Assembly: GCF_002288925.2 (NCBI RefSeq)
Contig: NW_022098093.1
Span: 191,266-255,265 of the forward strand
Direction: 5' to 3'
DNA: 64,000 nt
From: Delphinapterus leucas
Taxonomy: Eukaryota; Chordata; Mammalia; Artiodactyla; Monodontidae
Shown: positions 21,063 through 32,572 of the stretch, one piece after another
How positions within the stretch are numbered: position 1 is the stretch's first letter
How the letters are laid out: each line of letters opens with the position of its first letter
Position numbers and translations under genes: made by a program
The notes under the pieces: generated by a model
What the model saw: only the letters and a program-made list of their open reading frames with translations
Database searches by the model: none
What the model was told of the DNA's origin: nothing

Positions 21063-22296
21063 GAGAAACCCTTTCTGATTTTACTGACTTCATGATATGC
21101 CAGTATGTTTGTTCTTAAGGCATGAAAACATGTTGCAATTTTCCTTTACAGAACACCACTGATCAAATAAGCATATACATATGCTAATATCAGATCTTCC
21201 TTTTAACATTCAGGTGTAAGGTCAGTTCTGGGAGATGAGAGATGTGATACTCACCTGGGGACATGGTAGATACATCAGTTTTTTCAGAACTTTGCTTGGA
21301 AAGAAGCTCATCTCTGTCCCTAATTGTCATATCTCTCATCTCCCAGAATAGGTCTTGATTGCTTCCCCCTTATTGAGCCACTCTGGAACACACAGAGCTT
21401 CGCAGTGGACTATGTGTGCTGGAAGATGGTAGGGAAGGAGGAACACATCAGTGGACTTCTGGGAGTCTGACAACTTCTGCTTTCAGCATTGTCAAATAAA
21501 GTCCACTATAAGTCCTTCCAGCAAGGAATCTGGACAAAAGTATTAACAAGTTTTGGCTTATCTTAAAAAAGGTAGTAAAATATTATTTAAAAGAAAAAAT
21601 CTTTTGGGGAGGTGCCTTTTTTATCACTGATTTTTGATTCACGATATATTATCGTGGAAAAAATGCAAATGGTATGAAAGGTCAAACCAATAAAAATAAG
21701 CCTTCCTCAGATTCTTGCCCCCAAATACCTAGATTTTTTTCCCCAAAGGCAACCCTGATAATAATGCTTATTGTAGCTTTCCAGAGATGCAAGAGTTTCT
21801 ATTATAAGGACAGATTTCTTACAAAAATCGGTGTGGTCTTGCCAGAATCTTGAATAAAGAGAGGCACCAGACGTTATTATTAATATGCATAAAAGAATCA
21901 CACATCTTTACTGTCTTGTCATTCAGTTCGGCCAAACATTTTCAGTATTGCCAACTCCCCTCATCCCTGTTTCTACTGCTACCATTTTATGAGACTTTTA
22001 AAGATTCTGCACTATAAAATAGTTCTCAGTTTCTCAACTTTCCCCATTTCCTGCTTAGAATTCACCATTATTGGTTCTGTTAATTCTGTTACCACTAAAC
22101 CATCTGTTTTCTAGCTTCCAATATTTTGTTGATGTCTAACATACTCCTTCATCCTCCCCAGCTGCCTAACTTCATGATTCGCTTTCTTTTTAATCCTGCT
22201 TCCCTTAATCACTTTAGTGAAGTTTCAGAGAGAGTGAAATTACATGCACATATCCAACTCACAATTTAAACCTAGAGTCTCTCATTGCTTTTAATC
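21063..22296. other. Unassigned, contains a long inverted repeat
   Basis: No gene or repeat family recognised except the foldback at 21226-21348, listed separately. Confidence 0.45.
21226..21348. repeat. Imperfect foldback (inverted repeat, about 35-40 bp arms)
   Basis: Outer arms are a perfect 18-mer: TTCTGGGAGATGAGAGAT at 21226-21243 and its reverse complement at 21331-21348. Pairing continues inward with mismatches (GTGATA against ATGACA, GGGGACA against TGTCCCT at 21315-21321), leaving a loop of about 50 nt. It could be a palindromic DNA-transposon remnant or a hairpin-forming transcript locus; the sequence does not decide. Confidence 0.8.
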
Positions 22297-22537
22297 TCTT
22301 ACAGCAGGAGGATTGGAAACTCTTCCTTTAAATGAACAGATAGTAAATAATTTAGGCTTTTCCTGCCAATTATACTCTGTCACAACTACTGCATTCTCCC
22401 TTTGGGCCACAAAGGCAGCCATAGACAATATATAAATGAATAAGCACATTTGTATTCCAACAAAACTTTATTTATAAAAGCAGGTGGTGGGTAGGATTTG
22501 ACCAGTGAGCCACAGATTATTGAACTCTGTCATACAG
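22297..22537 (+). repeat. hAT-type nonautonomous DNA transposon, copy 1
   Basis: Body 22305-22529 (225 bp) with the internal wording AGATAGTAAATAATTTAGGC and CAAAACTTTATTTATAAAAG shared with copy 2 at 60211-60432. Terminal CAG...CTG ends are present. Flanking 8-mers TCTTACAG (22297-22304) and TCATACAG (22530-22537) match 7 of 8, as expected of an old hAT target duplication. No transposase. Confidence 0.8.
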
Positions 22538-23338
22538 CTTAAAGAACTAATCACTAATTATCTCAATAATTTTCACCACATATTTCTTCTTCAATAGATT
22601 CTGAAATTATATGAAGGCCAGAACTCTAATCAGTCAGTCATTCTCTCCCTCTCTCTCTTTCACACACACACACCTCCCACATCATTTTAGTATGTGGAAC
22701 CAGCACAATTCATGACAGGTAATCAGCATATATTATGTCCATCCCACTCTTCTTTTATGTTGAGGTTATTCGTTTGCTCAGGTTGAAAACAGACTCAATT
22801 TCATAATGAAGTCTTTAGAGGTGAGAAACTTCAGTCTGGGAAGGTGGGATGAGATGGATAGCTTTGTTCTAAATTAAGAGCCTCCTCCCTCTGCAGCTGG
22901 CTGTGGTTTTCTACCTCTCTGAGGTTGATGCATAAAGATGCAGCAAAAACAAAGGAAGCAGAACGTTCTTACTTAACTAGATCTGTTGGAAGACAGCATT
23001 GCATGCTCTGGCCCCGATGGGGGTTAAACATGACCCTTTCTCCTGTGAGCGCTTTCAGAGTGTCCTTCAGAGGATTCCCCACTGCCTGTGCCCCTCTGAC
23101 AACTCCCAGGAGAAAGAGGCAATTGCCCTTGGCGCCCCCTAGCCTCTGCCACATTGCTGGTGAACACACAGCTTCTGGCCAGTGAGAATGTATCTAGGAG
23201 AGTGGCTTATGAGTCATGACATGACTTCTCAGCATTGCTTTCTAAGGGATGCATCCTTGTCTAAAGCTTCATTTTGGAATCTTTTTTCTATTGGTTTTGG
23301 TATGTTAGTCGAAATTCCCAACTTAACTCCCCATGACA
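22538..23338. other. Unassigned, with CT/CA simple repeat
   Basis: A (CT)n(CA)n stretch lies at about 22643-22673. The GC-richer part (22960-23180) has 60-86-codon frames on both strands with no recognised product. Confidence 0.45.
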
Positions 23339-23382
23339 TACACACACACAGACACACACACACACACAGACACACACACACA
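23339..23382 (+). repeat. Interrupted (AC)n microsatellite
   Basis: CA units with two AGAC interruptions over 44 nt. On the minus strand it creates a spurious CVCVCVCL peptide in an open frame. Confidence 0.95.
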
Positions 23383-25471
23383 ACTGATTTAGAGCCTAGT
23401 TTTTCTCTTGTCCTAGTATTTTTGTACATTTTTGGGTTTTGAATCACATCTTTTTTGGGGGTATTAAAGAAATTTGATTTGGTCTGTACTCTAATCTCAT
23501 ATACCTCATGTAAATATTCTCCCTTCCCCACATTCAGGCCTGCTCCATAGCCTAAAAATTTTGGTGGTAAAAAGGAAATGGTTCTGTTTGGCATATTTCT
23601 CCTCCCAGTCTGACATCTGGCCTCAGGGTCAGATATAAAGGAGAGGGAATAAGAAGATCAAGAGTAACAGGACTGTACTTAGTACTATTTGCAGGTCCCT
23701 TTTGTCTATGACCATCCACTGTCGTGACAGGTACCCAAATGCTAGACATTTTACTGATTATTTTACTGAATGTGCGAGCCCTACCATCCCCATACGTCAA
23801 TTCCTGGCAAGGGCTATGCACCCCTTGACTCCATTGGTTTTCTCCTAGGGTCTCCTTATCCCAGCAGGCATCCATCTTAATGCAGTGTGATTTATGTTGT
23901 CTTTTTGGCCCAAAGGAGAACACATGTATGTTAGCCATGTCAAACTCTACAAATGTAGGCTGCTCTGACTGCCAATCCTCTCTCCTGGTCCTACTATTTT
24001 AGGCTGTTTCAGATGACAATCCACATTCTGGTTTCTCTTATCAAGAAGCAAGCACGCATTTTATCACTGTAGGTCAACCCCAGAAAACTCCTGGAACATG
24101 TATCATGCTTTCCTAAGAACTATTTTGACTCCTGATGGCAACATTTGGTGAGCCTATGACATCTTCATCTCTGCAGTCTTTAGTCAGGGAGAGACCAGTT
24201 TTCCCAATATGTGTAAAAAATTTCCTTAACACCTTTCTCGGGCCATACAGTAAAAGAAGCACCTCTGGGAAGGGAGATGAAAAAGCACAGCCCATTCTAC
24301 TTCCCTGGATTCTCCTCAAAGAGCAGAGTGTGTCTGCTAAGGAATCTTCTGGAAGTATGTAATGAGACTGACTGGCAAAGACCCAATTTTTCCCATTTCT
24401 GAAAAACAAAACAGTGAACGAAACCTATGGATCCAATTCTCTTCTGTTTACATATGAACAACTATAACCAGAACATATGCTTCTACCTCTATTTCAGATA
24501 CACCAACCCCCACTTCCCATTACTCTCCTTCCTGTGCTTCATTATGTTATTATTTTTAGTAATAGTCCTACATTTTAAAGCTTATGGAATATACCTGTCT
24601 TTCTTGATTTGTTCTATGTATTAACATTATCCATGACTCCTACATTCTCTTCTCCTCTCCTCCATTTTCTCTCCAAAATTCTTTCTACAATATTACTCTT
24701 GCATTTGTTTATTTTAATAACATTTCAGTGTTTTGGTACAGAGAATTATAAGGAACATATTTTAAATGGCTTAGAAATCACCATACACACAACTGCTATT
24801 GATACAAAGAAATGAATATACATGGCTTTAGAAAATCAAACAGTATAGATAAGTATATAAAAGAATGTAAAAACCTTCATCTCTGCAATAGCTCAGACTC
24901 TTGTCACAAGAGAACCTGGTCCCCCGGATGAGAAATTTAACACGGCAGAAGCAAACAGATAAAAAGAAGCAAACACAGTGGAAAATACAATTGAATTTCT
25001 GTTGCTTGAAAGAGAAGTCCCAACACACAGGCCAAGTGAATTATCTTTTTCATAACCCAGAAGTCCTCAAGTCCTGTTATAGGATTGTTTGATTCATTTT
25101 CTGGCTGAGACACCCATGACTAACAATGAGGTACAGCAGCCTACTTGCAGCTGGTGTAGGCACAGGGCAGAGGGATCTATGAACAGGTTTAGAACCCTTC
25201 CTCTCCACTCACTCTTCACAGGGGTCACCCTGTGGATGGAGCAGTGTGAACTTGCAGTGACCTTGTGGCAGGTCCGGGTGTGCCTGTAAGTGGAAGATCT
25301 CAGGTAGTATCCTCCAGGCTTTTCATGTTGGAATTGCTTTAGGGCCTGTCTATATAAAAGGCCTGAAAGTACAGATGTCTTTTACACTCCAAAGCCTTGT
25401 GCAACTGGTAATTATTTTCCTTAAAGAGAGGTATTTCCTGAAACACCTCAAACATTTTGAAGTTTCTATTG
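23383..25471. other. Unassigned sequence with antisense open stretches
   Basis: Minus frames of 128 codons (23552-23938) and 98 codons (24113-24409) stand out for length, but I see no catalytic or structural motif, splice context or start-codon support. They could be eroded retroviral internal sequence or chance. I call no gene. Confidence 0.4.
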
Positions 25472-25728
25472 TGATTCTTTTTTTTTAACATCTTTATTGG
25501 AGTATAATTGCTTTACAATGGTGTGTTAGTTTCTGCTGTAAAACAATGTGAATAAGCTATATGTATACACATATCCCCATATCTCCTTCCTCTTGCGTCT
25601 CCCTCCCACCCTCCTTATCCCACCCCTCTAGGTGGACACAAAGCACCGAGCTGATCTCCCTGTGCTATGTGGCTGCTTCCCACTAGCTGTGTGTTTGACA
25701 TTTGGTAGTGTGTATATATGATTCTTTT
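25472..25728 (-). mobile_element. Short 5'-truncated LINE-1 with TSD
   Basis: Only about 237 bp of L1 3' UTR, antisense, with the A-tail as T's after 25481. TGATTCTTTT flanks it (25472-25481 and 25719-25728). Same 3' UTR type as the L1 ending at 5484, including the G-quadruplex motif in complement at 25601-25627 (CCCTCCCACCC, 7-nt spacer, CCCACCCC). Confidence 0.9.
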
Positions 25729-26850
25729 ACTTGAGTGTGGCACAGGATCCATAGAATGCCCACGATCCCACCAACCTCTGCAAGCAGTTTTGAATCCCCA
25801 GGCTCTCCATGGCAGAAAGACAGAGAGAACTGTACTGTACATTGGACCAGCTGGTGGCCATAATGTGTACTGCTCATCACTCAAACCTGTAATACGTTTT
25901 GCTTTAACTGCCCATGCAACAAAGCATACATGGTGCCTCAAAAGAACACAAGAAACAGTATTCAGCTATCTTCTGGATGGAGTAACATAGTCAATCAACC
26001 TGTCCTTCACTAAGGGAGAATAACTTGGCATGGTCTTTACACTGACATAGCACCCCATGCCCAAAACTTCACAGACATAGTAGAATCTGACCTTTTCAAA
26101 GAACTGATCTTTTGATCTCCAGAACACATGTTGGTTAACTCTGTGTTTAGGGTACCTGCTAGTTTTTGCTCTCCAAAAAATATAGATGTGATCTCTTTCA
26201 TAAAGTGTGACATCCTGTAAACTGGCTAGATGATTAAGATCCCTGATCACTAAACTGAGGTACAGAAAAGGAGAGCTGACGCTCCAGTGATGGGAGTTTG
26301 CCACTGACATTAGTCCTGCTGCTACCTTCTATAACCTCCATATTTTTCCAGTCTCACTGAGATCAGGAAGCCCATATAAACTGAAGTTCTCCTGAGAGTC
26401 CCCAGCTAAGAGACCATTCAGTCAGCAAAGAGCATTTCAACATGCTGGTGCTTTCCACATAAATGTATGGGTCAAACATATATTGAAAAAAAGAAACTTC
26501 AGAGCACTTTAAAGAGATGCACCTTAAGGGTGAAAATACAGTATACACATAATCAATTCCTAAATTCCCCTCTCATTTAGATTATTTTCTCAGTATTTTA
26601 GCAGAGTCTATCTGGTCCCTCAGCTGACTTTAAATAGGGTCAATGATTAGTCCAGGTTTTTATGAAGCAGTCAGACAAAACAGAAGTATAATATTCAGTT
26701 TTCAAATAAGCATTCCAAATGAAGATACTCTTATTTATGAAATTATATTACCAGATTCAAACCATTTTTAAATATTCCTCAGGATTTTTGTTGTTATTGG
26801 CTGGGTTGTTTTGCTCACACAAACTCCACATCCCTACATTTTTGTGAATA
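25729..26850. other. Unassigned, possible retroviral internal remnant
   Basis: Minus frames of 108 and 114 codons (25615-25941, 25966-26310) lie end to end in different phases. A phrase near 26340-26470 loosely recalls ERV internal sequence. No motif establishes this, so I leave it unassigned. Confidence 0.35.
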
Positions 26851-27186
26851 TAGTCGTCCCTCAGTATCTGTTGGGATTGGGTCCAGGAACACCCTCACAT
26901 ACTGAAATCAGCAGGTACTCAAGTCTCTTATGTATTTGCCTATAACCTATGCACAACCTCCAGTACACTTTAAGTCATCTCTACGTTATTTAAAATGCCT
27001 AATACAATGTAAATGCTATATAAATAGTTGTAGATACAACGGAAATGTTATGTAAACAGTTGCCTGTGGAGTGTGGCAATTCAAGTTTTGCTTTTTGGAA
27101 CTTTCTGGAATCCTTTTTTAAGAACTTTTGATCCACAGTTGTTTGAGTCCATAGATGCAGAACCTGTGGATGTGGAGGGCCGACTA
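26851..27186 (+). repeat. Tigger-like (TcMar) nonautonomous DNA transposon
   Basis: Element 26853-27184 (332 bp) flanked by TA (26851-26852 and 27185-27186). Ends GTCGTCCCTC and GAGGGCCGAC are inverted repeats with one mismatch. Internal phrases GGGATTGGGTCCAGGAAC and GATGCAGAACCTGTGGATG are diagnostic of this Tigger-derived MITE group. No transposase. Confidence 0.85.
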
Positions 27187-28084
27187 TATAGTGTGGCTCT
27201 CTCTGAGAATGTCTTCTCTTCTTAAGTTTCATTCTAGTCTGTATTTGACTTCAGGGGCATGCTAGAATTTTATTTTTGTTGTTGTTGGTATGGTGTCAAT
27301 GAGAGATGGGACAGGAAGAGAATATCAGTTTCCTATTTTGAGCAACTACCTTTGCAAGAGACTAACCTCACGAAAAGAACAATGTAGTAAGTTGAGGATC
27401 ACTAGCTCCCTTTGGGAGATACAGAGTTATTCTGATTGGGAAAAGATATTCCAGGAAGAATAAGAGCATTTTTTCAGAGCATGGAATCAGAAAACTAAGA
27501 GGCTGTTGTGGAGACAATTAATTTGGCTGGGGAGTGTTACACGAATAGGAGTAAAGAGCTATTGAACTGAACATAAAGATGTAGACTTAGTCTTAGAGGC
27601 TTTGAATCACATTTGTTTTTAGTTAGTAGGCAAAGATTTTGAACAGGACTGTGCCTAAAATAGAACTGTTACTTAGGGAAATTCATTTGACAAGAATATG
27701 TAGGATGGATTAGGAATGTAAGATAATGGAGACAGGAGCACCAATTAGGTAACTAAAACAATAGTCTTGGCAAGAGGTAATGAGGCTTCAACTAAAATAA
27801 TTCCAGGAGTGGAGAAGGATGGAAGGTGAACACTGATTTCTGGTCTCTCCTCTGTGGATAGATAGGTGCAATTGTTAGGCACATGACCTCAATGTTGGGA
27901 GTGTTACTTTATATCAATCCACTTAATATAGCATATTTACCAGAAGGCTTTAATTCAACGTAACACAGGAATAAGAAATTGAATATGTATCTAAGATGCC
28001 TGCCTAGGTCAAGATATGGCAAAAGAGAACGTGGGAGAGCACATGTGTCAAAGAAGCATGCAGACTACATGAAAAGGGACTTAT
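27187..28084. other. Unassigned sequence
   Basis: No gene or repeat family recognised. Confidence 0.45.
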
Positions 28085-28268
28085 CAAGAGCTTCTCAAAT
28101 TTGCAGGGACATCAGAATTGCATGGGGAATTTTTAAAACTAAAAATGAAGGTGGCTGAATCTCACCCTAGAAAGTCAGATTTAGCGATTCTGAAGTGTTT
28201 TCACGACATATTCATATTTGTAAGAGATCTTCATGTGATCCTGGTACACAGTTAACACTTCACTGATC
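28085..28268 (+). repeat. MER5-like hAT MITE, decayed
   Basis: AGCTTCTCAAATTTGCAGGG, CATCAGAATTGCATGGGGAA, TTTTTAAAACTAAAAATG, AGTCAGATTTAGCGATTCTG give the order of a MER5-type hAT-Charlie element. Termini eroded. Confidence 0.65.
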
Positions 28269-28371
28269 TACAGATGAGGATCTGCTAATGAGGAGACTCC
28301 CAGCTGAGCACACACACATCAATCAGGCCTTTACGGCAACCTGCTTTTCAGGTGATGATCTGTCTCTAAGG

Positions 28372-28489
28372 TTTTTTTTTTTTTTTTTAGTTGTGGGATG
28401 TGGGATCTAGTTCCCTGACCAGGGATCAAACCTGGGCCCCCTGTATTGAGAGCATCAAGTCTTAGCCACTGGACCACCAGGGAAGTCCC
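28372..28489 (-). repeat. CHR-1-type SINE
   Basis: T-run at 28372-28388 is the antisense A-tail. The body reads GGGATCTAGTTCCCTGACC and ends CCACTGGACCACCAGGGAAG. The head is at 28489. No convincing TSD; TGTCTCTAAGG against TGTTCCTATAC is weak. Confidence 0.88.
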
Positions 28490-28896
28490 TGTTCCTATAC
28501 AATTCCGCTCCATAGTGTTTACTCTGCTGCTCTCGATTATCACTATAGTTTGACAACCTGAACTTCATGCTTCTGTGTACATCTTTGTAACCCAGTTCTG
28601 AACCTACCTCTGCAGTGACAACATTGGCTTCATGGCAAAGTGTCTACTTAACTCAAGAACCTTCCCTTTGTTATGAGGAGTCTCAGGTTTAGTAACCTGA
28701 TGCTGACTTCTTTAAAAATGTTCTGACACTGAAGACTACCTCAACTGTAGTTAATTCAGAAAAGAAGATTCAAAGCTCTTTAGCTTATTTATCAAGAATT
28801 TCAATAGCTACATCCAATTTTTGTCACAAAGATTTTTGCAAAAGGTCATTTATATACATATGTGTACTTGGTGTGAAAATATATATTCTCTCTTTC
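28490..28896. other. Unassigned sequence
   Basis: Nothing recognised. Confidence 0.45.
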
Positions 28897-28915
28897 ACGC
28901 ACACACACGCACACG

Positions 28916-28949
<34 letters not shown>
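28897..28949 (+). repeat. Compound (CA)n/(CG)n microsatellite
   Basis: CACGCACACACACGCACACG followed by about 14 pure CA units. It is the longest dinucleotide array in the window and a likely polymorphic marker. It lies inside a 159-codon plus frame (28821-29300) that has no other support. Confidence 0.95.
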
Positions 28950-28952
<3 letters not shown>

Positions 28953-29454
28953 CTCTTAAATTTTACTGGAATAATTAATTCACCTAGCATGGGTTGGCAG
29001 TATCTTTCCAGAAAATACTTTATACTTTTGGAATCACCATTAATCTCACCAGGTCAATTTACAGCAGAACTGTTTTACTGGAAGAAATGCCAAAAGGTAA
29101 AATTACCTTTTATCTTCTTTGTAACAAATCAGCTTAATTCTCCATCTGATTTTTCTTTCCTTCAGCTTGGTCTTGGAAAAACTACTATTTTAGCTAACAT
29201 AGGAGTTGCCGACCAATGTCCATGGACTGTTTCTATCAAGGAGATGTGTTTTCTTTGGCTAGAGAAATATTTTATAATATTTAAATTTGAAAGTTTTTAG
29301 ATAACAGCATGCAATTTCCAATTAAACACAATTCTTAACATTTTATATTATCTTTGACCTAGATCTCCATGTATGCATGTTTCTTGCCTTATCTTTAATA
29401 GAATTTGAGCTTGAAACATCTGATCTAAAACCAGCTTTATATCTGACCATACAC
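28950..29454. other. Unassigned AT-rich sequence
   Basis: Nothing recognised. Confidence 0.45.
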
Positions 29455-29880
29455 AAAATCCAGCTATAATTTACATACAGTAAAATGCAACAATTTTATG
29501 TGTCTAGTTTCTTTACTTTGACAGACAAATACACCCATGAAATTAACACCACAGTCAAGATACATAATATTTCTATCACCCTGAAAGTTTCCTTGTGCCT
29601 CTTTGTTCTAAAATGTAATGTAAATGTTATCATAGAATATATTTTATCCTATTAGCTTCACTAGATCACCATCATTTTTGTCTTTTGAGATACATCCATG
29701 TTGTGTCTCTATTGCTGAGTAATAATTGCATCATAGGGATACGCCACTTTTTTATTGATTCATAAGTTGATGGACACTTTGTTTCCAATTTTTAGTTATG
29801 ATGAATAAAACTGCTACGAACATTTGTACTGTCTTTATGTTGATATCCGTATTTATTTATCTTGGATCCTACAGCCAATA
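29455..29880 (-). repeat. Old LINE-1 3' UTR fragment, antisense
   Basis: TTAACACCACAGTCAAGATAC, TTTCTATCACCCTGAAAGTT, CTCTATTGCTGAGTAATAAT, TTCATAAGTTGATGGACACT are the antisense order of an old mammalian L1 3' end. Both ends eroded. Confidence 0.75.
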
Positions 29881-29934
29881 GCTTTGTTGTCCCCTTTATT
29901 TTCAAAAGGCTCCATGCTCTATCTTATTTAATGA

Positions 29935-30115
29935 GTTCATTTCAGTAAACATCTACTGAGCATCTATTATGTACCATGCACTCTAGTAGACTCTAGGTAT
30001 ACAAAACATATAGTCAAAATTTGCTTCTCATAAGGAAACAAATCTAGGATAATAATCCAACTTTTAAAAATTACCAAATAGTATGATATTTTCTAAGGAA
30101 CATTTAACATATTAT
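29935..30115 (+). repeat. Ancient interspersed repeat (L2-like wording)
   Basis: CATCTACTGAGCATCTATTATG, CATGCACTCTAGTAGACTC match a very common old mammalian repeat also present at 34590-34820. Class uncertain. Confidence 0.5.
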
Positions 30116-30730
30116 TTGAGGTGGGGAGCAAACTTTTCACACAGGAAATGTCAATGTAATATAACAGAAGAATATAAGAAATTCCAATTGATGCTAACAC
30201 CATGAAGAACAAAGAGTACTACAATTAAATTGGTAGGTGAGGATGTAAAACCTAAGTGCAGAAAAGACAGGTATTAAGTGTAGATATGTAGACAGACCTT
30301 TTGAATCTTATTTAGATGTATAGAAATTGTAGGAAAGGTTTTGCACCGAGGAGTAAAAAAAAAAAAAAAATCAGAGTTTTGTTTCAGAAAGTTTGCACTG
30401 GCAGCAGTATAGCAGTGTGATTTGGAGGAAGTAGAAGGTAGGAGCCAAACTTCTGCAAGAATTGAAGCAGCTTTGAGAGGGTTTGTTAACTGACTACAAG
30501 TAAGAAGGAGCAGAACTAGTAAATTTCTTATTGTATAACTCATTAGATGGGATGTTTTTAATGAAGGTTTAAAAATATCAGACAATTGGTATATAAAGAT
30601 AAAATTACCATCTTCTTAAATTCTCATGGAGTTTGAGGTTCCTGTGGTACATCTGGGTGGTTATGTCCAGTAGGAATTTGGTTGTATAGATCTGAACCTC
30701 AGGAGAGGGCTCTAGGCAGATCTATGAAGG
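30116..30730. other. Unassigned, with an A-run
   Basis: An A-run lies at about 30354-30370. Upstream sequence is not a recognised retroelement and I could not find matching flanking repeats. Confidence 0.45.
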
Positions 30731-30962
30731 CAGATTTTATTTTTATTTTTAAATTTTTTTTAAATATTTTTTTTGATGTGGACCATTCTTAAAGTCTTTA
30801 TTGAATTTGTTACAATATTGCTTCTGTTTTATGTTTTGGTTTTTTGGCCACGAGGCATGCGGGATCTTAGCTCCCCAACCAGGGATTAAACCCACACACC
30901 CTGCATTGGAAAGCGAAGTCTTGACCACTGGACCACCAAGGAAGTCCCAAAGACAGATTTTA
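30731..30962 (-). repeat. CHR-1-type SINE with TSD
   Basis: Insert about 30740-30953. Head on the right (GGGACTTCCTTGGTGGTCCAG in minus sense). The tail side is TTTAT-rich on the left. CAGATTTTA repeats at 30731-30739 and 30954-30962. Confidence 0.85.
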
Positions 30963-31094
30963 GATTCACGAGAGTATAAGTGTCTGTAAAACCTGTGGAT
31001 GTGAATGAATTAATTCACCCTTATGTATGTGGAATAACAATAAAAATTATGGGAGAATCTTGGTGAATACCAGCAGAAAGGAGGCAAGGAAGTT

Positions 31095-31435
31095 GCAGTG
31101 TACTGAATGTTTATGTCCCTCCAAAATTCATATTTTGAAATCCTAACCCCAATGTGATGGTATTAGGAGGTGGGGCCTTTGGGAGGTGATTAGGTCGTTA
31201 GGATAGAGCCCTCCTGAATGAGATTGGTGCCCTTAAAAAAGTGACCCTAGAGAGCTCCCCTTTCCACCATATGATTTCAGAGAGAGAAGGTGGCATCTAT
31301 GAACTAGGAAGCAGGCTCTCATCAGATACCAAATCTGCTGGTACTTTGATCTTGGACTTTCCAGCCTCCAGAACTGTGAGAGATAATTTCTGTTATTTAT
31401 AGCCACCCAGTCTGTAGTACAGCAGGCCCAAAGAG
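31095..31435 (+). repeat. MaLR (MLT1/MST-type) LTR
   Basis: Starts GTGTACTGAATGTTTATGTC, with CCCCAATGTGATGGTATTAG, GTGGGGCCTTTGGGAGGTG, GATCTTGGACTTTCCAGCC and AGCCACCCAGTCTGTAG in the expected order. It is the sense version of the LTR type found antisense at 7960 and 35890. Solo. Confidence 0.85.
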
Positions 31436-31925
31436 ACTAAGAGAGAAGTGGACTTCAGGAAAGAGGTTGAAAGGAGAAGCAGAGAGAAATACGGCGAGCC
31501 ATGAGAGGTAGCACAGAAGACATCGTATTGTTTCAAGATGAAGAAGTGCACAGAATGGCCAAAGTTGAAGAGGTTAATGAATTTTTAAAATATTATGATT
31601 AGGAAATCATTGTTGAATCTGTAAAGAAGATATTTAGAAGAATAACATGGATTGAAGGCAAGAATATACAGTACTGAGAAGTGAGTGTTAGGTAATAAAG
31701 TGGAAACATTAAACAAAGTTGTCATAATAAAACTATGTGGCTACTAGCTCAATAAACACAGGGCCCTCAGAAGGTCTTCAAAATTGGAGGTATTTAAATA
31801 TGATTATATTTTGATGGATAAATTAAATAAAAATGAGAGGAAACGATTAAAATAAGAGAAAATAGGTTGTAATGTAGAGCAGTTGGTGAAATTACACTTG
31901 TATAGGATAAAGATCAGCTCGCTCT
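31436..31925. other. Unassigned sequence
   Basis: Nothing recognised. Purine-rich in its first 100 nt. Confidence 0.45.
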
Positions 31926-31929
31926 TTCT

Positions 31930-32128
31930 TAGACATGTGGTTCTCAAGGTGTTCCCCAAACCAGCAGCATGAGCATCTCCTTGGAAATTACTAGAAATGA
32001 AAATTTTCAAGTCCTGCCCTAGACCTACTGAATTAGAAAGTCTGGGCTTGGAGTCCAACATTCTGTGTTTAAAAAAAACCTTCATGTAGCTTTTTTGCAA
32101 AATAAAGTTTGAGAACCACTGGATCAGA
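31930..32128 (-). repeat. MER5A-like hAT MITE
   Basis: TGTGGTTCTCAAGGTGTTCC, ACCAGCAGCATGAGCATCTC, CTAGACCTACTGAATTAG, AAGTTTGAGAACCACTG. The terminal GTGGTTCTCAA and TTGAGAACCAC are inverted repeats. Classic MER5 layout, about 195 bp. Confidence 0.85.
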
Positions 32129-32340
32129 CAAAAAGGAACGATTGAAGAGATTGCAATAGGTTTAGAAGGTGACAGGTATAATAAACTGAAAGAAATCATG
32201 CTTAGTAGCTTCAGTTACATCTGTGAATTTGAAGATGAGGCCAAGGATAGAGAACATATAAACATTTTGAGAGAAGTGATGAAATTCTTCAGTATCCACT
32301 CCCTGTAATGGAAGATGAATCTGGCTGCTGATGGGACATT
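32129..32340. other. Unassigned sequence
   Basis: Nothing recognised. Confidence 0.4.
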
Positions 32341-32572
32341 AAAAAGGATTGCTGGGCTTCCCTGGTGGCACAGTGGTTGGGAGTCCGCCTGCTGATGCAG
32401 GGGACACGTGTTCGTGCCCTGGTCCGGGAAGATCCCACATGCCGCAGAGCAGCTGGGCCCGTGGGCCATGGCCGCTGAGCCTGCGCGTCCGGAGCCTGTG
32501 CTCCGCAACGGGAGAGGCCACAACAGTGAGAGGCCCGCGTACCGCAAATTAAAAAAAAAAAAAAGGATTGCT
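32341..32572 (+). repeat. Full-length CHR-2 SINE with perfect TSD
   Basis: The best-preserved SINE in the window (32354-32559). Head GGGCTTCCCTGGTGGCACAG; box A at about 32366-32380; box B GTGTTCGTGCC at 32408-32418 (one change from the usual GGTTCG); CpG-rich body; A-tail. The 13-mer AAAAAGGATTGCT is at 32341-32353 and 32560-32572. Sequence integrity and a perfect TSD imply a fairly recent insertion in the cetacean lineage. Confidence 0.95.

Noticed and set aside
23339..23382. Regular repeats as a CRISPR-like array
   Set aside because: Simple CA microsatellite with no spacers, in a mammalian context.
28821..29300. 159-codon plus frame
   Set aside because: Spans a (CA)n array and AT-rich unassigned DNA; no motif.
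32354..32430. tRNA-like sequence with box A and box B
   Set aside because: It is the head of a CHR-2 SINE, with no proper acceptor stem or anticodon arm, an A-tail and a TSD. It is not a tRNA gene; the same holds for all other SINE heads here.
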